DNA of 64,000 nt from Bradyrhizobium sp. SSBR45G (lineage in GTDB: Bacteria; Pseudomonadota; Alphaproteobacteria; Rhizobiales; Xanthobacteraceae), in the NCBI RefSeq assembly GCF_030159255.1, contig NZ_BSCT01000001.1, forward strand, positions 496,001 through 560,000, read 5' to 3'. Below, piece by piece: positions 52,295 through 61,690 of the stretch. The notes under the pieces are model-generated. The model did no database searches, was not told the DNA's origin, and was given only the letters and a program-made list of their open reading frames with translations. Position numbers and translations under genes: made by a program. The first letter of the stretch is position 1. Each line of letters begins with the position of its first letter.

Positions 52295-54559
52295 TCACTG
52301 GATTCTGACCACAACTGTGTCCGCAGCGCCCGTGGCGTCGATCACGGTGAGGCGGGCAAAGCCCGGCCCGGGCGGATCGATCAGGCGCTGGCGCCGGCTG
52401 TCGATCTCGCCGACCGGCAGGCCGTTGACCAGCATCGTCAGCGGCAGCACGCCGCCGGAGACCTTCACGGGCATGACCGCCGCCTCTGTCCCCGCGGAGC
52501 GGTCGACGTCGATGTGCGATCCGTTGAGCGGGAACTGGATGTGCGGCGCCTGCTCCGCGCCGCTGCGCACCAGCTCGCCGATCGGGCGGAACCGGCGCAG
52601 CGGCAGCGGCAACTTTGAATTGCTGGCGACCAGCGCCCCCTTGGGCGGCTTGGGCAGCGCCGCCGGCAGCTTGCCGCTGCGTGCGAAGGCGTCGAACAGG
52701 ATGGGCGCGGCCGCGACGCGCCCGATCAGGCCGGGCACCGGCGCGCCATCGGGGCGGCCGACCCAGACGCCGATGGTGACGCGGCCATCGAAGCCGACCG
52801 ACCAGGCGTCGCGATAGCCGTAGCTGGTACCGGTCTTGAAGGCGATTCGGTTACGCGCTGCGTTCTCCGGCGGCGGCGTGCCGAGCAGCACGTTGCCGAC
52901 CTGCCAGGCGGCCGCGGCATCCATCAGCCGCAGCGGCTCGCGCGCGTCGTCACTGTCCATCATGATCTCGCGCAGCGGCTTCGTGGTGCCGAGGCGCGGG
53001 AATCCGGCATAGAGCTGGGCAAGATCCTGCAGCGTCACGCCGACGCCGCCGAGGCCCATCGCAAGACCGGGCGCCTCGTCTTTCGGCAGCACCAGATTGC
53101 CGCCGGCCTGCTTCAGCCGCGACGACAGCCGGCTGGCGCCGACCCGGTCGAGCAGCACGATGGCCGGCACGTTCAGCGACAGCTGCAGCGCCTTGCGCAC
53201 CGGCACCGTGCCCTGGAACGTCATGTCGAAATTCTCCGGCGCGTAGGAGCCGAAGCGAACGGGGCGGTCCTCGATCAGGCTTTCCGGATGGACGAATCCA
53301 TCCTCGAAGGCGAGGCCATAGATGAACGGCTTCAAGGTGGAGCCGGGCGAGCGCACCGCGCGGGTCATGTCGACCTGCCCTGCCCGTTTCTCGTCGAAAT
53401 AATCCGCCGAGCCGACATGGGCGAGCACGTCACCGCTGTCATTGTCGACGACGATGAGGCCGATCGAGACGTTCGGTCCCAACGCCATGGCGCGGTCGCG
53501 CGCCAGCGGCTCCAGCACCTTCTGCAGCGAGGCATCCAGCGTCAGCCGAATGATCGGCTGGTCCTTCACGACAGCGGTCGCCTGATCGGCTGCATGCGGC
53601 GCCAGGACCGGCATCGGCTTGCGCAGCGCCGGCACGGCTTGCGCCTTGGCCTGCGCAGCGTCCTCGGCCGAGATGACGTTCTCCGCCACCATGCGGTCGA
53701 GCACACGGTCACGGCCGCGGCGCGCCGCCTCCGGATGCCGGTCGAGCCGGCGCGTCTCCGGCGACTGCGGCAGCGCCACCAGCAGCGCGGCCTCGGCAAG
53801 CGACAGCCGCTTCGGCTCCTTGCCGAAATAGCCGATCGAGGCGGAGCGGATGCCTTCGAGATTGCCGCCAAAGGGGGCGAGCGTGAGATAGAGATCGAGG
53901 ATCTCGTCCTTGCTCAGCTTCCGCTCGAGCTCGAGCGCGCGCACGATCTGCCTGAGCTTGGCGTGCAGCGAGCGCTGCCGCCGCGGCTCGAGCAGCCGCG
54001 CCAGCTGCATCGTGATGGTCGAACCGCCGGAGATGATGTGGCCGTGCGAGCCGAGCTGGATCGCGGCCCGCGCCAGCGCCCGCGGATCGACGCCGTAATG
54101 CTCGAAGAAGCGCTGGTCCTCATAGGCCAGCAGCAGCTTCAGATAGGTCGGATCGATATCCTTCTTCGCGCTGACCGGCAGCCGCCACCGCCCGTCCGCC
54201 ATCGCATAGGCGCGCAAGAGCTTGCCGTTGCGATCGACCACCGTGGTGGAGACCGCCTTGGCTTCGCGCAGCGGCAGCGGGCCGAGGGAGATCGTGTAGG
54301 CGACAAGTGCGAGTGCGACCACCGCGACCAACGTCAGCGCAAAAGCCAGCAGCCGTTTGGCGCCCCGCCCTCTCCTCCCGTCATGGCCGGGCTGGTCCCG
54401 GCCATCCACGTCGTTCGGAGCGTGCGGAGCGAGCGTGGATGCCCGGGCCTTCGCCGCGCCGAAGCGGCTTCGGCCGCGCAGGCGGGTCAAGCCCGGCCAT
54501 GACAACGGAGAACGTAGCTCCGTCATCCGTCCATCACCGCTCGTCTCCCGCTCGCTCAT
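52295..54559 (-). CDS. pbpC: Penicillin-binding protein 1C
   Basis: 754 residues. A short N-terminal leader (residues 1-55, partly encoded by a dispersed repeat), one membrane anchor (RLLAFALTLVAVVALALVAY), then the GT51 transglycosylase (AYEDQRFFEHYGVD, SGGSTITMQLARLL) and a transpeptidase (SPGSTLKPF with the active-site Ser, LQLSLNVPA, FKTGTSYGYRDAW). It ends with a PbpC-type beta domain from about residue 670 (NGSHIDVDRSAG). Its ATG overlaps the stop of the alpha-2-macroglobulin gene in ATGA (54556-54559), which fixes the start. PbpC is known to work with bacterial alpha-2-macroglobulins, presumably repairing cell wall after attack. Confidence 0.95.
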   Translation of the reverse strand: MSERETSGDGRMTELRSPLSWPGLTRLRGRSRFGAAKARASTLAPHAPNDVDGRDQPGHDGRRGRGAKRLLAFALTLVAVVALALVAYTISLGPLPLREAKAVSTTVVDRNGKLLRAYAMADGRWRLPVSAKKDIDPTYLKLLLAYEDQRFFEHYGVDPRALARAAIQLGSHGHIISGGSTITMQLARLLEPRRQRSLHAKLRQIVRALELERKLSKDEILDLYLTLAPFGGNLEGIRSASIGYFGKEPKRLSLAEAALLVALPQSPETRRLDRHPEAARRGRDRVLDRMVAENVISAEDAAQAKAQAVPALRKPMPVLAPHAADQATAVVKDQPIIRLTLDASLQKVLEPLARDRAMALGPNVSIGLIVVDNDSGDVLAHVGSADYFDEKRAGQVDMTRAVRSPGSTLKPFIYGLAFEDGFVHPESLIEDRPVRFGSYAPENFDMTFQGTVPVRKALQLSLNVPAIVLLDRVGASRLSSRLKQAGGNLVLPKDEAPGLAMGLGGVGVTLQDLAQLYAGFPRLGTTKPLREIMMDSDDAREPLRLMDAAAAWQVGNVLLGTPPPENAARNRIAFKTGTSYGYRDAWSVGFDGRVTIGVWVGRPDGAPVPGLIGRVAAAPILFDAFARSGKLPAALPKPPKGALVASNSKLPLPLRRFRPIGELVRSGAEQAPHIQFPLNGSHIDVDRSAGTEAAVMPVKVSGGVLPLTMLVNGLPVGEIDSRRQRLIDPPGPGFARLTVIDATGAADTVVVRIQ
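54370..54515. repeat. Dispersed palindromic repeat inside the pbpC coding start
   Basis: The arms gtcatggccgggctggtccc (from 54378) and ggtcaagcccggccatgaca (about 54484-54503) form a long inverted repeat. The translated piece (SWPGLTRLRGRSR and then GRDQPGHDGRR) is a wording seen in many Rhizobiales repeats. It encodes about residues 19-60 of PbpC, ahead of its membrane anchor. Confidence 0.8.
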
Positions 54560-57500
54560 TTCGCCGCGCGGACCTCCACCGAACCAGTGCCGGTGCGGCC
54601 GTAGCGCGAGGGATTGTACATGTCCTCGACATAGGCCTGCGGCAGCACGTATTTGCCGGGCGACACGGCGCGCACGACATAGGCGACGGTGAACACCGCC
54701 TTGGAATCCGCGGCGCGGTCGAGCGCGGCGGTGAAGCGGTCGTCGCGGAACTCGGTGTTCACAGGTTCCTGGCCGTCCTCGATCCAGTCCAGCGTGCCGC
54801 TGTCGCCCGACGACACCAGATGCGGATTGTCGATCTCCAGGCCCGCCGGCAGATAGTCCGACACCATGATGTGGCCGTACTCCGGCTTCGCCTCGGTGAC
54901 CTTCAGCACGACGGCGAAGCGGTCGTTCTGCTTCGCCGTCTTGATGTCGACCGGCTTGCCGTCCAGCGTGTAGTAGCTGCGCTCGATCTTGAAGCCGTTC
55001 GAGGCCGCCGGCTCCGGCGTCAGCGGCGAGCCGGAGACCGAGACGACCGCCTGCACCGGCGCTTCGCCGGTGTTGGTGATCTTCAGCGGCTGGCCTGAGA
55101 GCTCGGCCGCCTTGTAGCTGCGGTACAACGCGGTCTTCACCGCCTGGCCGTTGACGTCGATCGTCAGCGTCTCCTTGGCCAGCGCGCGCGCCGCCAGCAC
55201 CATCCACGCATTCTCCTGCGTCGAGGTGTACGGCGTCAGCCCACGGGCGGCTTCGACGCGGGCCACGGCCTGCGTCAAGGTCGCACGCGGCGCATTGCCC
55301 TCGCCGGCCAATGACACCAGCGCGGCAGCGTCGCGCAGGTCGGAGCCGTAGTCGGTGCGGCCGAACACCAGCACCGGCTTTGGCGCGAGGCTGTCGGCGG
55401 CTGCCGCATAGACCCGCTCGGCGCGGGCGCGGTCGCCGACCAGCGCCAGGGCCGCTGCGAGCTGCGCCTTGGCGATCGGAGTTGCGAGATTGCCGAGCTT
55501 GGTGTCGGCGAGATAGCGCAGGTCGCCGATCGGCGCCGCGCCATTGCGCGCCAGCACGTAGAGGCCATAAGCGAGATCGCGGCCTCCCGTCTTCTCCGGC
55601 TCGGGAGCATTGACCACAGAGTTCCTGACGCGGTCGAGGGCGCTCTTGAACAGCACGTCCGGCACCGCAAAGCCCTTCTCGCGGGCGCGGGTCAGGAAAT
55701 CCGTGACATAGGCGTCGAGCCAGGGATCGTCGCCGCCGGCCGACCACAGGCCGAACGAGCCATTGGATCCCTGCCGCGCCAGCAGCCGGTCGATCGAGTC
55801 GCGGATGCGCTGGTCGACCTCGGTGTCCATCGCGAGATGCGCGCCCGCCGCGAGCTCGTTGACGTAGAGCAGCGGCATCGCGCGGCTGGTGATCTGCTCC
55901 GAGCAGCCATAGGGATAGCGGTCGAGCGCCTTCAGGATGGTCGCCGCATCGAGCGCCGTCGACAGCCCCGCCGACAGCGACACCGTGCCGGTGCCCGCGA
56001 CGAGATCGGAGAACATGTCCGACGTCAGCGTCAGGCTCTCGCCCTTGGCGAGCGTGCGGATCGAGCGCCGCGCCAGCACCTGCGTCGCCGGCTTGACGTC
56101 GAGCTGATAGTGCCTGTTCAGGCTGAGCCCGTTCGGGCCCTTGATGTCGACATCGAGCTGCGCCGTGCCGGTGCCTGACGCGTCCAGCGGCAGCGTCGAC
56201 GACGCCCGCTGCTTGGCCGCGAGCTTCATGGTCACATTGGCATTGCCGGACACCTTGACCGGGCCGCTCGCCTTGACGGCTACGACATAGTCGCCGGGCG
56301 CGCCCTCGACGTTGTCGACATCGAACGACAGCGTGCCGCGATCACCACTCAGCAGGAAGCGCGGCAGGGTCGCCGTCAGCACCACGGGATCGCGCACGGT
56401 GACGTCGATCGTGGCGCGGCCGAGCTTGGTCGCGCTCCACGCCACCGCCATCACCCGGGCGGTGCCGGCGAACTCCGGAATGTCGAATGAGACCTCCGCC
56501 GTGCCGTCTGGCCCGACGGTGACGATGCCGGAATACAGCGCCAGCGGCTTCTGCGTCGGCGGCGAGCCCTGCAGCTCAGCGCCGCTACCGTCACCGCCGG
56601 AGCGGATCTGGCCGCGCGAGCCCTGCATGCCGTCGATTAATTGCCCATAGAGATCGCGGATCTCAGCCGAGAGCTGGCGCTGGCCGAGATAATAGTCGTC
56701 CGGCGCCGGCGGCTTGTAGTTGGTGAGGTTGAGGATGCCGACATCGACCGCGGCGATCACGATCTTGGCGTCCTCGCCGGGATTGAGGCCGCCGACCTTG
56801 ACCGGGATCTTCAACGCCGAGCCCGGACGCACCAGCGCCGGCGGGGTCAGCGCGACATTGAGCGTGCGCACTGATTTGTCGATGCCGAACCAGGCCAGCC
56901 CAAGCGCGCGGCCCGGCATGCGCTGCGCGGCCGCATCGAGCGGACGGCGCAAGGTCGTCACGACATAGGCGCCGGTGCCCCAGTCCTTGCCGACCGGAAG
57001 CCTGACCTGGCTGGTGCCCTCCTTGACCTCAGTCGTCTGCGTCGTCAGCAGCCGGTCGCCGAGCACGTTCACCGTCAGCTTCCCGGCGGTACGCGCATTG
57101 ACCGTCACCACCATCGTGTCGCCCGACTGATATTGCGGCTTGTCGAGCGAGGTCTCCAGCAGATCCGGCGTATCGGCGCTACCCTCGGTGTACCAGCCGA
57201 CGTCGAACTGCAACGACGTGACCGGACCATCGGCATCCGCCGACTTGACGTCGAGCCGGTAGCGCCCAGCCTCCGGCTGGAAGCTCAGCCGCGTCGGCTT
57301 GCCGGCGGCGATGGCGACGTCGCCGTCACCGACGCGTTTCGTCGACTTCACCGGCTCATAGGCCCAATAGGAATTCTGCCGATACCATTGGTAGCGCGAC
57401 TCGATCTTGAGGAGCTCGTAGCGCAGCCCATTGCGCGCCAGCGTCTTGCCCTCCGGCGAGACGAACACGACATCGAACTCGGCCTTGTCGCCCTCGCCGA

Positions 57501-59784
57501 CGCTCTTGCCCGCAAATGACGGCTTGATGCCGATCTGCGCCGCCTTCGGCGCCACCGGGAGCACCAGCTTGCGCTCGACGGCGCGGCCGCCGGTCTCGGC
57601 CATGCGCACATAGATCTGCGCCTCCTGTGGCCGGCTCGAGGACGGCGGCTTCGGCAGACTGACCGGAAACGTCGCCGCGCCCTTGTCGTCGGTCTCGGGA
57701 AGCCCCTCGATCGGGGTGCGCTCGTTGGAGGCGCTCTCCTCGTCGGCGACGCCGAACTGATAGCCGGAGAAGCCCGGCCGCTCCGAGGCGGTGGTGACCA
57801 GCAGGTCGCCTTCGAGCTGCAGCCCGGAGGCCGGCGCGCCATACAGGAAATGGCCGTCGACCTTCACCTCCACAGGAGTCTCAGCCTTGATCTGCTTGTC
57901 CTTGGACGACAAGTCGAATTCCAGCCGCTCGGGAACGTAATCCTCGACCATGAAGGTGGTCTCGCCGACCGCATTGCCCTTGGGGTCGGTAAAGGCGCGC
58001 ACGCGATAGGTCCCGCTCGGCACCGCCGAGTTCAGCGGCACGCTGAACGAGCGCCCGCCGCCGCCCTGGTCCGGCAGCACGGCGCGGCGGAACTCGACGC
58101 CATCGGGACGCTCGACGACGAGCGTCAGCGGCGTGCCGGTCATGGCGTTGCCCTTGCCGTCGCGCAGCAGCGCGGTGAGGTAGACGGTCTCGCTGGAGCG
58201 GTAGACGCCGCGCTCGGAATAGACGAAGGCGTCCGGCCCGGCCGGCGCCTCGCGGCCGGCGACGCCACGGTCGGAGAGATCGAAGGCGGTCGTCTTCAGG
58301 CTCAGGAAGGCATAGTCGGTCTTCTCGCCCGACACCGTCAGCATGGCCGGCGACAGCCCGCCCTCGCCGCGCGCCAGCCCGGTCTCGAACAGCGCATGGC
58401 CGGCCTCGTCGGTCTTGCGGGTCGCCAGGATCTCGTTGTTGCGCGCCACCAGCCGCACCTCGGCGCGGGCCACCGGGTCGGTCGAGGCCAGCGAATTGAC
58501 GAACACGTGAATGCCGTCATTGCCGGAGAAGGCGGCGACGCCGAGATCGGAGACGATGAACCATTGCGTGGCGAGCTGGCCGCTGTCCTCGTCATTGCCG
58601 CCGCTGGTCGGCCCCTTCGGCGCGGCCGTCATGACATAGACGCCGGGCTGCATCTCGCTGATGGCCTGGTCGACCGGGAAGGCGGTGGTGACGTCCTGGT
58701 TCAGGGTCATCGCGGTCGTGAGCTCGCCGCTCCACACCTTCATGCCGCGCTGGTCGCCGAGATCGCCGAGCTGGTAGCTCGACAGCGGCCGCTGGAAGTC
58801 ACTCTCGACCACGGTGTTGATCAGATTGCGGTCGCCGATCCGGAACACGTTGATGGTGACCGCCGGCGTGTTGACGCTGACCAGCGGGATGCCCTTCTGG
58901 CCGGTGCGCGGCAGCACATAGGCCTTGCCGGTGAAGCGCACGAACGGCTTGCGGTCGCGGACATAGATGTTGAACTCGGCCGATTTCGGCAGGCTCTCCT
59001 TGACGCCCGACGGCAGGCCGGCGCGCAGATTGATGTTGTAGCGCTCGCCATGCTTGAGGCCTTCGACGCAGAGCTGCTTGTCCTCCGACGTCAGCGCCGG
59101 CTTGTCGTTGCTGGCCTGCGCCACGAACGGCGAGAAGTCGGTGCGCTTGGCGAGATCCTCGGAGAACTGGAAGCAGGCGCGCGGGCTCGCCGAGTCCGAA
59201 TCGACGGTGTAGTCGAGCAGCTTGAAGCCGTGCTCGTCGCGCATCCGCTCATACTGTCCCCGGACATCGGCGACCTCGCGCAAATCGAGCGACATGCGCA
59301 GCGTATCCAGCGCCGGCCGCCACAGCTTGCGCTCGGCCATGGCCTTGCCGAGCACGGCGAGCGCGTCGGCCTCCTCGCCGGCATTGCCGGCGCGCTGATA
59401 GGCGATGTAGGCCGCCGTCGAGGCCCGCTCCAGCAGGAAGGTCCGCTCCGACGCATTGGCCGGCCAGATCTGGGTCAGCACGGTGCGCGCCAGCCGCAGC
59501 CAGTTGCCGGAGTCGTCGGGCGCCGCGGTCGCGATCTGCCCGAGGACCTGCAGCCCGGTGCGCAGATCGTTGCGGCGCAGCGCCGCGTCGGCGTCGGTGC
59601 GGAGCGTCGCGAGCGGCTTGTTGACCGCCCCCGCCTCGCTCTTGATCTGGGCCTCCAGCTTGATGGCGGCGTCCGCCAGATCGTCGCGCTTGAACGCCTT
59701 ATCGGCGGCAAGGGCAGCACTGGCGGAGGCGAGGCCAAGCACCAGGGTGGCGCAGAGGGCGACGGCGCGAACCAGACCGGTCAT
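54556..59784 (-). CDS. Bacterial alpha-2-macroglobulin family protein
   Basis: 1742 residues. Cleavable Sec signal (1-28, VRAVALCATLVLGLASASAA, then LA-AD) with no lipobox, so a soluble periplasmic form unlike the E. coli lipoprotein. MG domains follow; the thioester motif is GCSEQ (about residue 1350), in YPYGCSEQITSRAM, so it can trap proteases covalently. After it come the alpha-toroid (GSNGSFGLWSAGGDDPWLDA) and a receptor-like C-terminal domain. Strong AAGGAG before the ATG decides the start at 59784. The stop overlaps the pbpC start (ATGA), matching the conserved MG2/PbpC pairing. Confidence 0.95.
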   Translation of the reverse strand: MTGLVRAVALCATLVLGLASASAALAADKAFKRDDLADAAIKLEAQIKSEAGAVNKPLATLRTDADAALRRNDLRTGLQVLGQIATAAPDDSGNWLRLARTVLTQIWPANASERTFLLERASTAAYIAYQRAGNAGEEADALAVLGKAMAERKLWRPALDTLRMSLDLREVADVRGQYERMRDEHGFKLLDYTVDSDSASPRACFQFSEDLAKRTDFSPFVAQASNDKPALTSEDKQLCVEGLKHGERYNINLRAGLPSGVKESLPKSAEFNIYVRDRKPFVRFTGKAYVLPRTGQKGIPLVSVNTPAVTINVFRIGDRNLINTVVESDFQRPLSSYQLGDLGDQRGMKVWSGELTTAMTLNQDVTTAFPVDQAISEMQPGVYVMTAAPKGPTSGGNDEDSGQLATQWFIVSDLGVAAFSGNDGIHVFVNSLASTDPVARAEVRLVARNNEILATRKTDEAGHALFETGLARGEGGLSPAMLTVSGEKTDYAFLSLKTTAFDLSDRGVAGREAPAGPDAFVYSERGVYRSSETVYLTALLRDGKGNAMTGTPLTLVVERPDGVEFRRAVLPDQGGGGRSFSVPLNSAVPSGTYRVRAFTDPKGNAVGETTFMVEDYVPERLEFDLSSKDKQIKAETPVEVKVDGHFLYGAPASGLQLEGDLLVTTASERPGFSGYQFGVADEESASNERTPIEGLPETDDKGAATFPVSLPKPPSSSRPQEAQIYVRMAETGGRAVERKLVLPVAPKAAQIGIKPSFAGKSVGEGDKAEFDVVFVSPEGKTLARNGLRYELLKIESRYQWYRQNSYWAYEPVKSTKRVGDGDVAIAAGKPTRLSFQPEAGRYRLDVKSADADGPVTSLQFDVGWYTEGSADTPDLLETSLDKPQYQSGDTMVVTVNARTAGKLTVNVLGDRLLTTQTTEVKEGTSQVRLPVGKDWGTGAYVVTTLRRPLDAAAQRMPGRALGLAWFGIDKSVRTLNVALTPPALVRPGSALKIPVKVGGLNPGEDAKIVIAAVDVGILNLTNYKPPAPDDYYLGQRQLSAEIRDLYGQLIDGMQGSRGQIRSGGDGSGAELQGSPPTQKPLALYSGIVTVGPDGTAEVSFDIPEFAGTARVMAVAWSATKLGRATIDVTVRDPVVLTATLPRFLLSGDRGTLSFDVDNVEGAPGDYVVAVKASGPVKVSGNANVTMKLAAKQRASSTLPLDASGTGTAQLDVDIKGPNGLSLNRHYQLDVKPATQVLARRSIRTLAKGESLTLTSDMFSDLVAGTGTVSLSAGLSTALDAATILKALDRYPYGCSEQITSRAMPLLYVNELAAGAHLAMDTEVDQRIRDSIDRLLARQGSNGSFGLWSAGGDDPWLDAYVTDFLTRAREKGFAVPDVLFKSALDRVRNSVVNAPEPEKTGGRDLAYGLYVLARNGAAPIGDLRYLADTKLGNLATPIAKAQLAAALALVGDRARAERVYAAAADSLAPKPVLVFGRTDYGSDLRDAAALVSLAGEGNAPRATLTQAVARVEAARGLTPYTSTQENAWMVLAARALAKETLTIDVNGQAVKTALYRSYKAAELSGQPLKITNTGEAPVQAVVSVSGSPLTPEPAASNGFKIERSYYTLDGKPVDIKTAKQNDRFAVVLKVTEAKPEYGHIMVSDYLPAGLEIDNPHLVSSGDSGTLDWIEDGQEPVNTEFRDDRFTAALDRAADSKAVFTVAYVVRAVSPGKYVLPQAYVEDMYNPSRYGRTGTGSVEVRAAK

Positions 59785-60248
59785 GGGCAGCTCCTTGGAC
59801 GTTTCCTTGGACGTGTCGTCAGCCGGCTCGTCGGCGCGGGCGGATGGCGATCCGTGTTTGGCCGATTCGTGGCGAGAATGGACGCGAAATGGTGACGGAC
59901 TGATGGCAATGGTTGCAGCGGCCAGCATAGCGGCCCACCGCGGGGGCGGCCATCGGCGAACGGGCACGGCCGGAAAAATGGGGTCATCAACGGCAATTCA
60001 CAGCCTGCAGCATATCGGCACGGCCCGCGGCGGCCGTTCATCCGCCACCGCTGGCGCAGGACCCGGGGGCATGCGCCCTCCTCCCGCCTCCGCTTGGTCG
60101 CGTCTGGCCCGGATCCGGTTCGGCCGCTCTTGGCGAAACCGAAGATTTTTCCTATGAACCCTGCTATGGATGCCGCGACCGGACGGGCTTCACGGCCCCG
60201 CGGCATTCATCCCGTGACGTCATCGCCTGACGCTCACGCCGTGACGAC
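59785..60248. other. Gap upstream of alpha-2-macroglobulin, before tRNA-Arg
   Basis: 464 bases with no supported gene. The part next to 59784 has a doubled ccttggacgt (59792-59812) around the strong ribosome-binding site. The rest must include the minus-strand promoter of the macroglobulin/pbpC operon and the plus-strand promoter of tRNA-Arg; no boxes are assigned. Confidence 0.4.
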
Positions 60249-60325
60249 GGTCCCATAGCTCAACTGGATAGAGTAGCGGATTTCTACTCCGCGGGTTGCA
60301 GGTTCGAGTCCTGCTGGGATCGCCA
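60249..60325 (+). tRNA. tRNA-Arg (TCT)
   Basis: 77-base cloverleaf. Acceptor GGTCCCA/TGGGATC (one G-U); D arm GCTCAACTGGATAGAGT; anticodon loop TTTCTAC with TCT; T arm GCAGGTTCGAGTCCTGC; CCA at 60323-60325. The sequence downstream changes to an AT-richer accessory region with integrase remnants, so this tRNA is the likely attachment site of a decayed element. Confidence 0.97.
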
Positions 60326-60368
60326 ATAAAGTCAATAACTTAGATCACATTTATCAATCGACTTCGTG

Positions 60369-60385
60369 TTGCGCATGCTGCGCAA
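60369..60385. other. Small inverted repeat after tRNA-Arg
   Basis: TTGCGCA (60369-60375), three bases, TGCGCAA (60379-60385). It could be a processing or termination hairpin of the tRNA, although no T-tract follows, or an operator for the next gene. Confidence 0.4.
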
Positions 60386-60511
60386 AATTCCCATGTAATT
60401 CCAACAACTCCCCTGCACTCCCGGCTCCTCGGCGCGACATCGCGACATTTCTCCACAGCCAACGCGGCCTAGCGCTTTCAACAAGATCAAAACCTGCGGT
60501 AGCATCACCGC

Positions 60512-60916
60512 ATGGAATACATCCGTTTCGCAGTCAAATTCGCTTCGATTGCCGTGCTGGTCGCGCTCGCGAGCCTCTGCGCGTATCTCGTGATGAACGG
60601 AGACATTCCGGCTCCCGACATCGAGGCTATCGGGAAAAAGATTGCACCTTCACTCGCGGTCGGTGCTTCCGTTGCTCTAGTCCTGGTAATTGCTGTTTGC
60701 GCGGTTTTGACGGCCGTGGCTCCGTTCGTCTTTGCAGCAAGATCGGGCGATATATTCACCATTGTGGTGAGCGTCGTAGCGCTGGTTCTTTGCTTCACCC
60801 TGCTGATCAACAGTCGCACGGTCGTCGATCAAGTACTCGCGGGCATCATTTATCTCACAAGCGCTTTGGTTTCAGTAGTGATGTACTCGACTAAGGTAAT
60901 CTCACGCACTCGTTAG
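60512..60916 (+). CDS. Hypothetical membrane protein, 134 aa
   Basis: Starts MEYIRFAVKFASIAVLVALA. Three to four hydrophobic helices at about 8-28, 49-74, 82-99 and 108-126 (FASIAVLVALASLCAYLVM; LVLVIAVCAVLTAVAPFVFA; IFTIVVSVVALVLCFTLLIN; GIIYLTSALVSVVMYS) leave little outside the membrane. Family not recognised. GC content is clearly lower than in the preceding genes. The next gene starts 22 bases after its stop on the same strand, so the two form a small operon in the region following tRNA-Arg. Confidence 0.7.
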   Translation: MEYIRFAVKFASIAVLVALASLCAYLVMNGDIPAPDIEAIGKKIAPSLAVGASVALVLVIAVCAVLTAVAPFVFAARSGDIFTIVVSVVALVLCFTLLINSRTVVDQVLAGIIYLTSALVSVVMYSTKVISRTR

Positions 60917-60937
60917 TTGAATTTCCTGGAGGTTAGC

Positions 60938-61456
60938 ATGCAGGTGATCGTACCGGGACGTATCCAAGATTTCTCGTCTATTAGACCAGGCGATTTTTTC
61001 ATGTATCTGGTGGAAGATAAACAGCATTGGGGCATGCTGACTCACGCGAACGATCAGACTGCCCCGCTTTCCTTTACAGAACCGAGCGACAAGGACTCTC
61101 CGGTCCCATGTATTCATGACTCATCGTCTTTCCTGGGTCGAGCCGTGTTTGTTTTCCCGGGAGCCGAAGCAAGGCCAGTTTGGCCGCTCGTTACCAGGGG
61201 TGGAGCGCCCAAATCAAACGAAGGATTTGGCTCGCTCGTTCAGGTTTCGGGAACCACATTGTTGCGCGTAAAGGGAGCGCGCAACAATTGGGATGTAAAT
61301 TTAGCGGATGGCAAAGCTCAGAGTGCCAGCGTGAACCCCAACGCTACGACCATTGTAAATTGGGAGATCGGACTTTGGGACGAGCGAGCATTCGAGTTCA
61401 AGCAGATCTTGCAATTCCCTCGGTTGACTACAAGGCGAACCGAACTTCGAGCTTGA
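60938..61456 (+). CDS. Hypothetical soluble protein, 172 aa
   Basis: Starts MQVIVPGRIQDFSSIRPGDF with a strong GGAGG ribosome-binding site (CTGGAGGTTAGC) that fixes the start. Mixed alpha/beta composition with a Gly-rich middle (VTRGGAPKSNEGFGSLVQVS) and no signal peptide. The opening IRPGDFFMYLVEDKQHWGML resembles small beta-barrel proteins, but I cannot name a family. It follows the membrane protein gene by 22 bases and presumably works with it. Base composition marks both as acquired. Confidence 0.7.
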   Translation: MQVIVPGRIQDFSSIRPGDFFMYLVEDKQHWGMLTHANDQTAPLSFTEPSDKDSPVPCIHDSSSFLGRAVFVFPGAEARPVWPLVTRGGAPKSNEGFGSLVQVSGTTLLRVKGARNNWDVNLADGKAQSASVNPNATTIVNWEIGLWDERAFEFKQILQFPRLTTRRTELRA

Positions 61457-61481
61457 GGCTTGGCGGCCCGCCACATGGTCG

Positions 61482-61690
61482 TCACACCCGAAATTCTTCG
61501 TGGGTGACCGTGTTCGAATTCGTCGCCATCCAAAGCGCGATTGCAACCGACAGCACAAGGTCGTCATGCGCGCCGACTCGTGCGGCGTAGGTCGTGCGGC
61601 CGGCCTCCGATATCTTCCGCTTGAAGTCCTTCAGTTCGTCCTTGAGCGCCGCGGCGTCGTTCGCGGCGGCTGCGATGCGAATTACGGTGA
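61482..61690 (-). pseudogene. Terminase-like nuclease C-terminal remnant
   Basis: The minus-strand frame reads AAALKDELKDFKRKISEAGR, then TTYAARVGAHDDLVLSVAIA and LWMA. The HDDLVLxxAxAxW pattern with a preceding EL-x2-F helix is what I know from the C-terminus of phage-terminase-like proteins in Bradyrhizobium. Everything upstream of this piece is missing: the frame runs straight into the inverted repeat at 61680-61750. Non-functional remnant. Confidence 0.55.

Noticed and set aside
52295..55747. PbpC start far upstream, giving 1150 residues
   Set aside because: The first 396 codons are antisense-like frame-shifted sequence inside the macroglobulin gene. The ATGA overlap at 54556-54559 gives a normal PbpC length.
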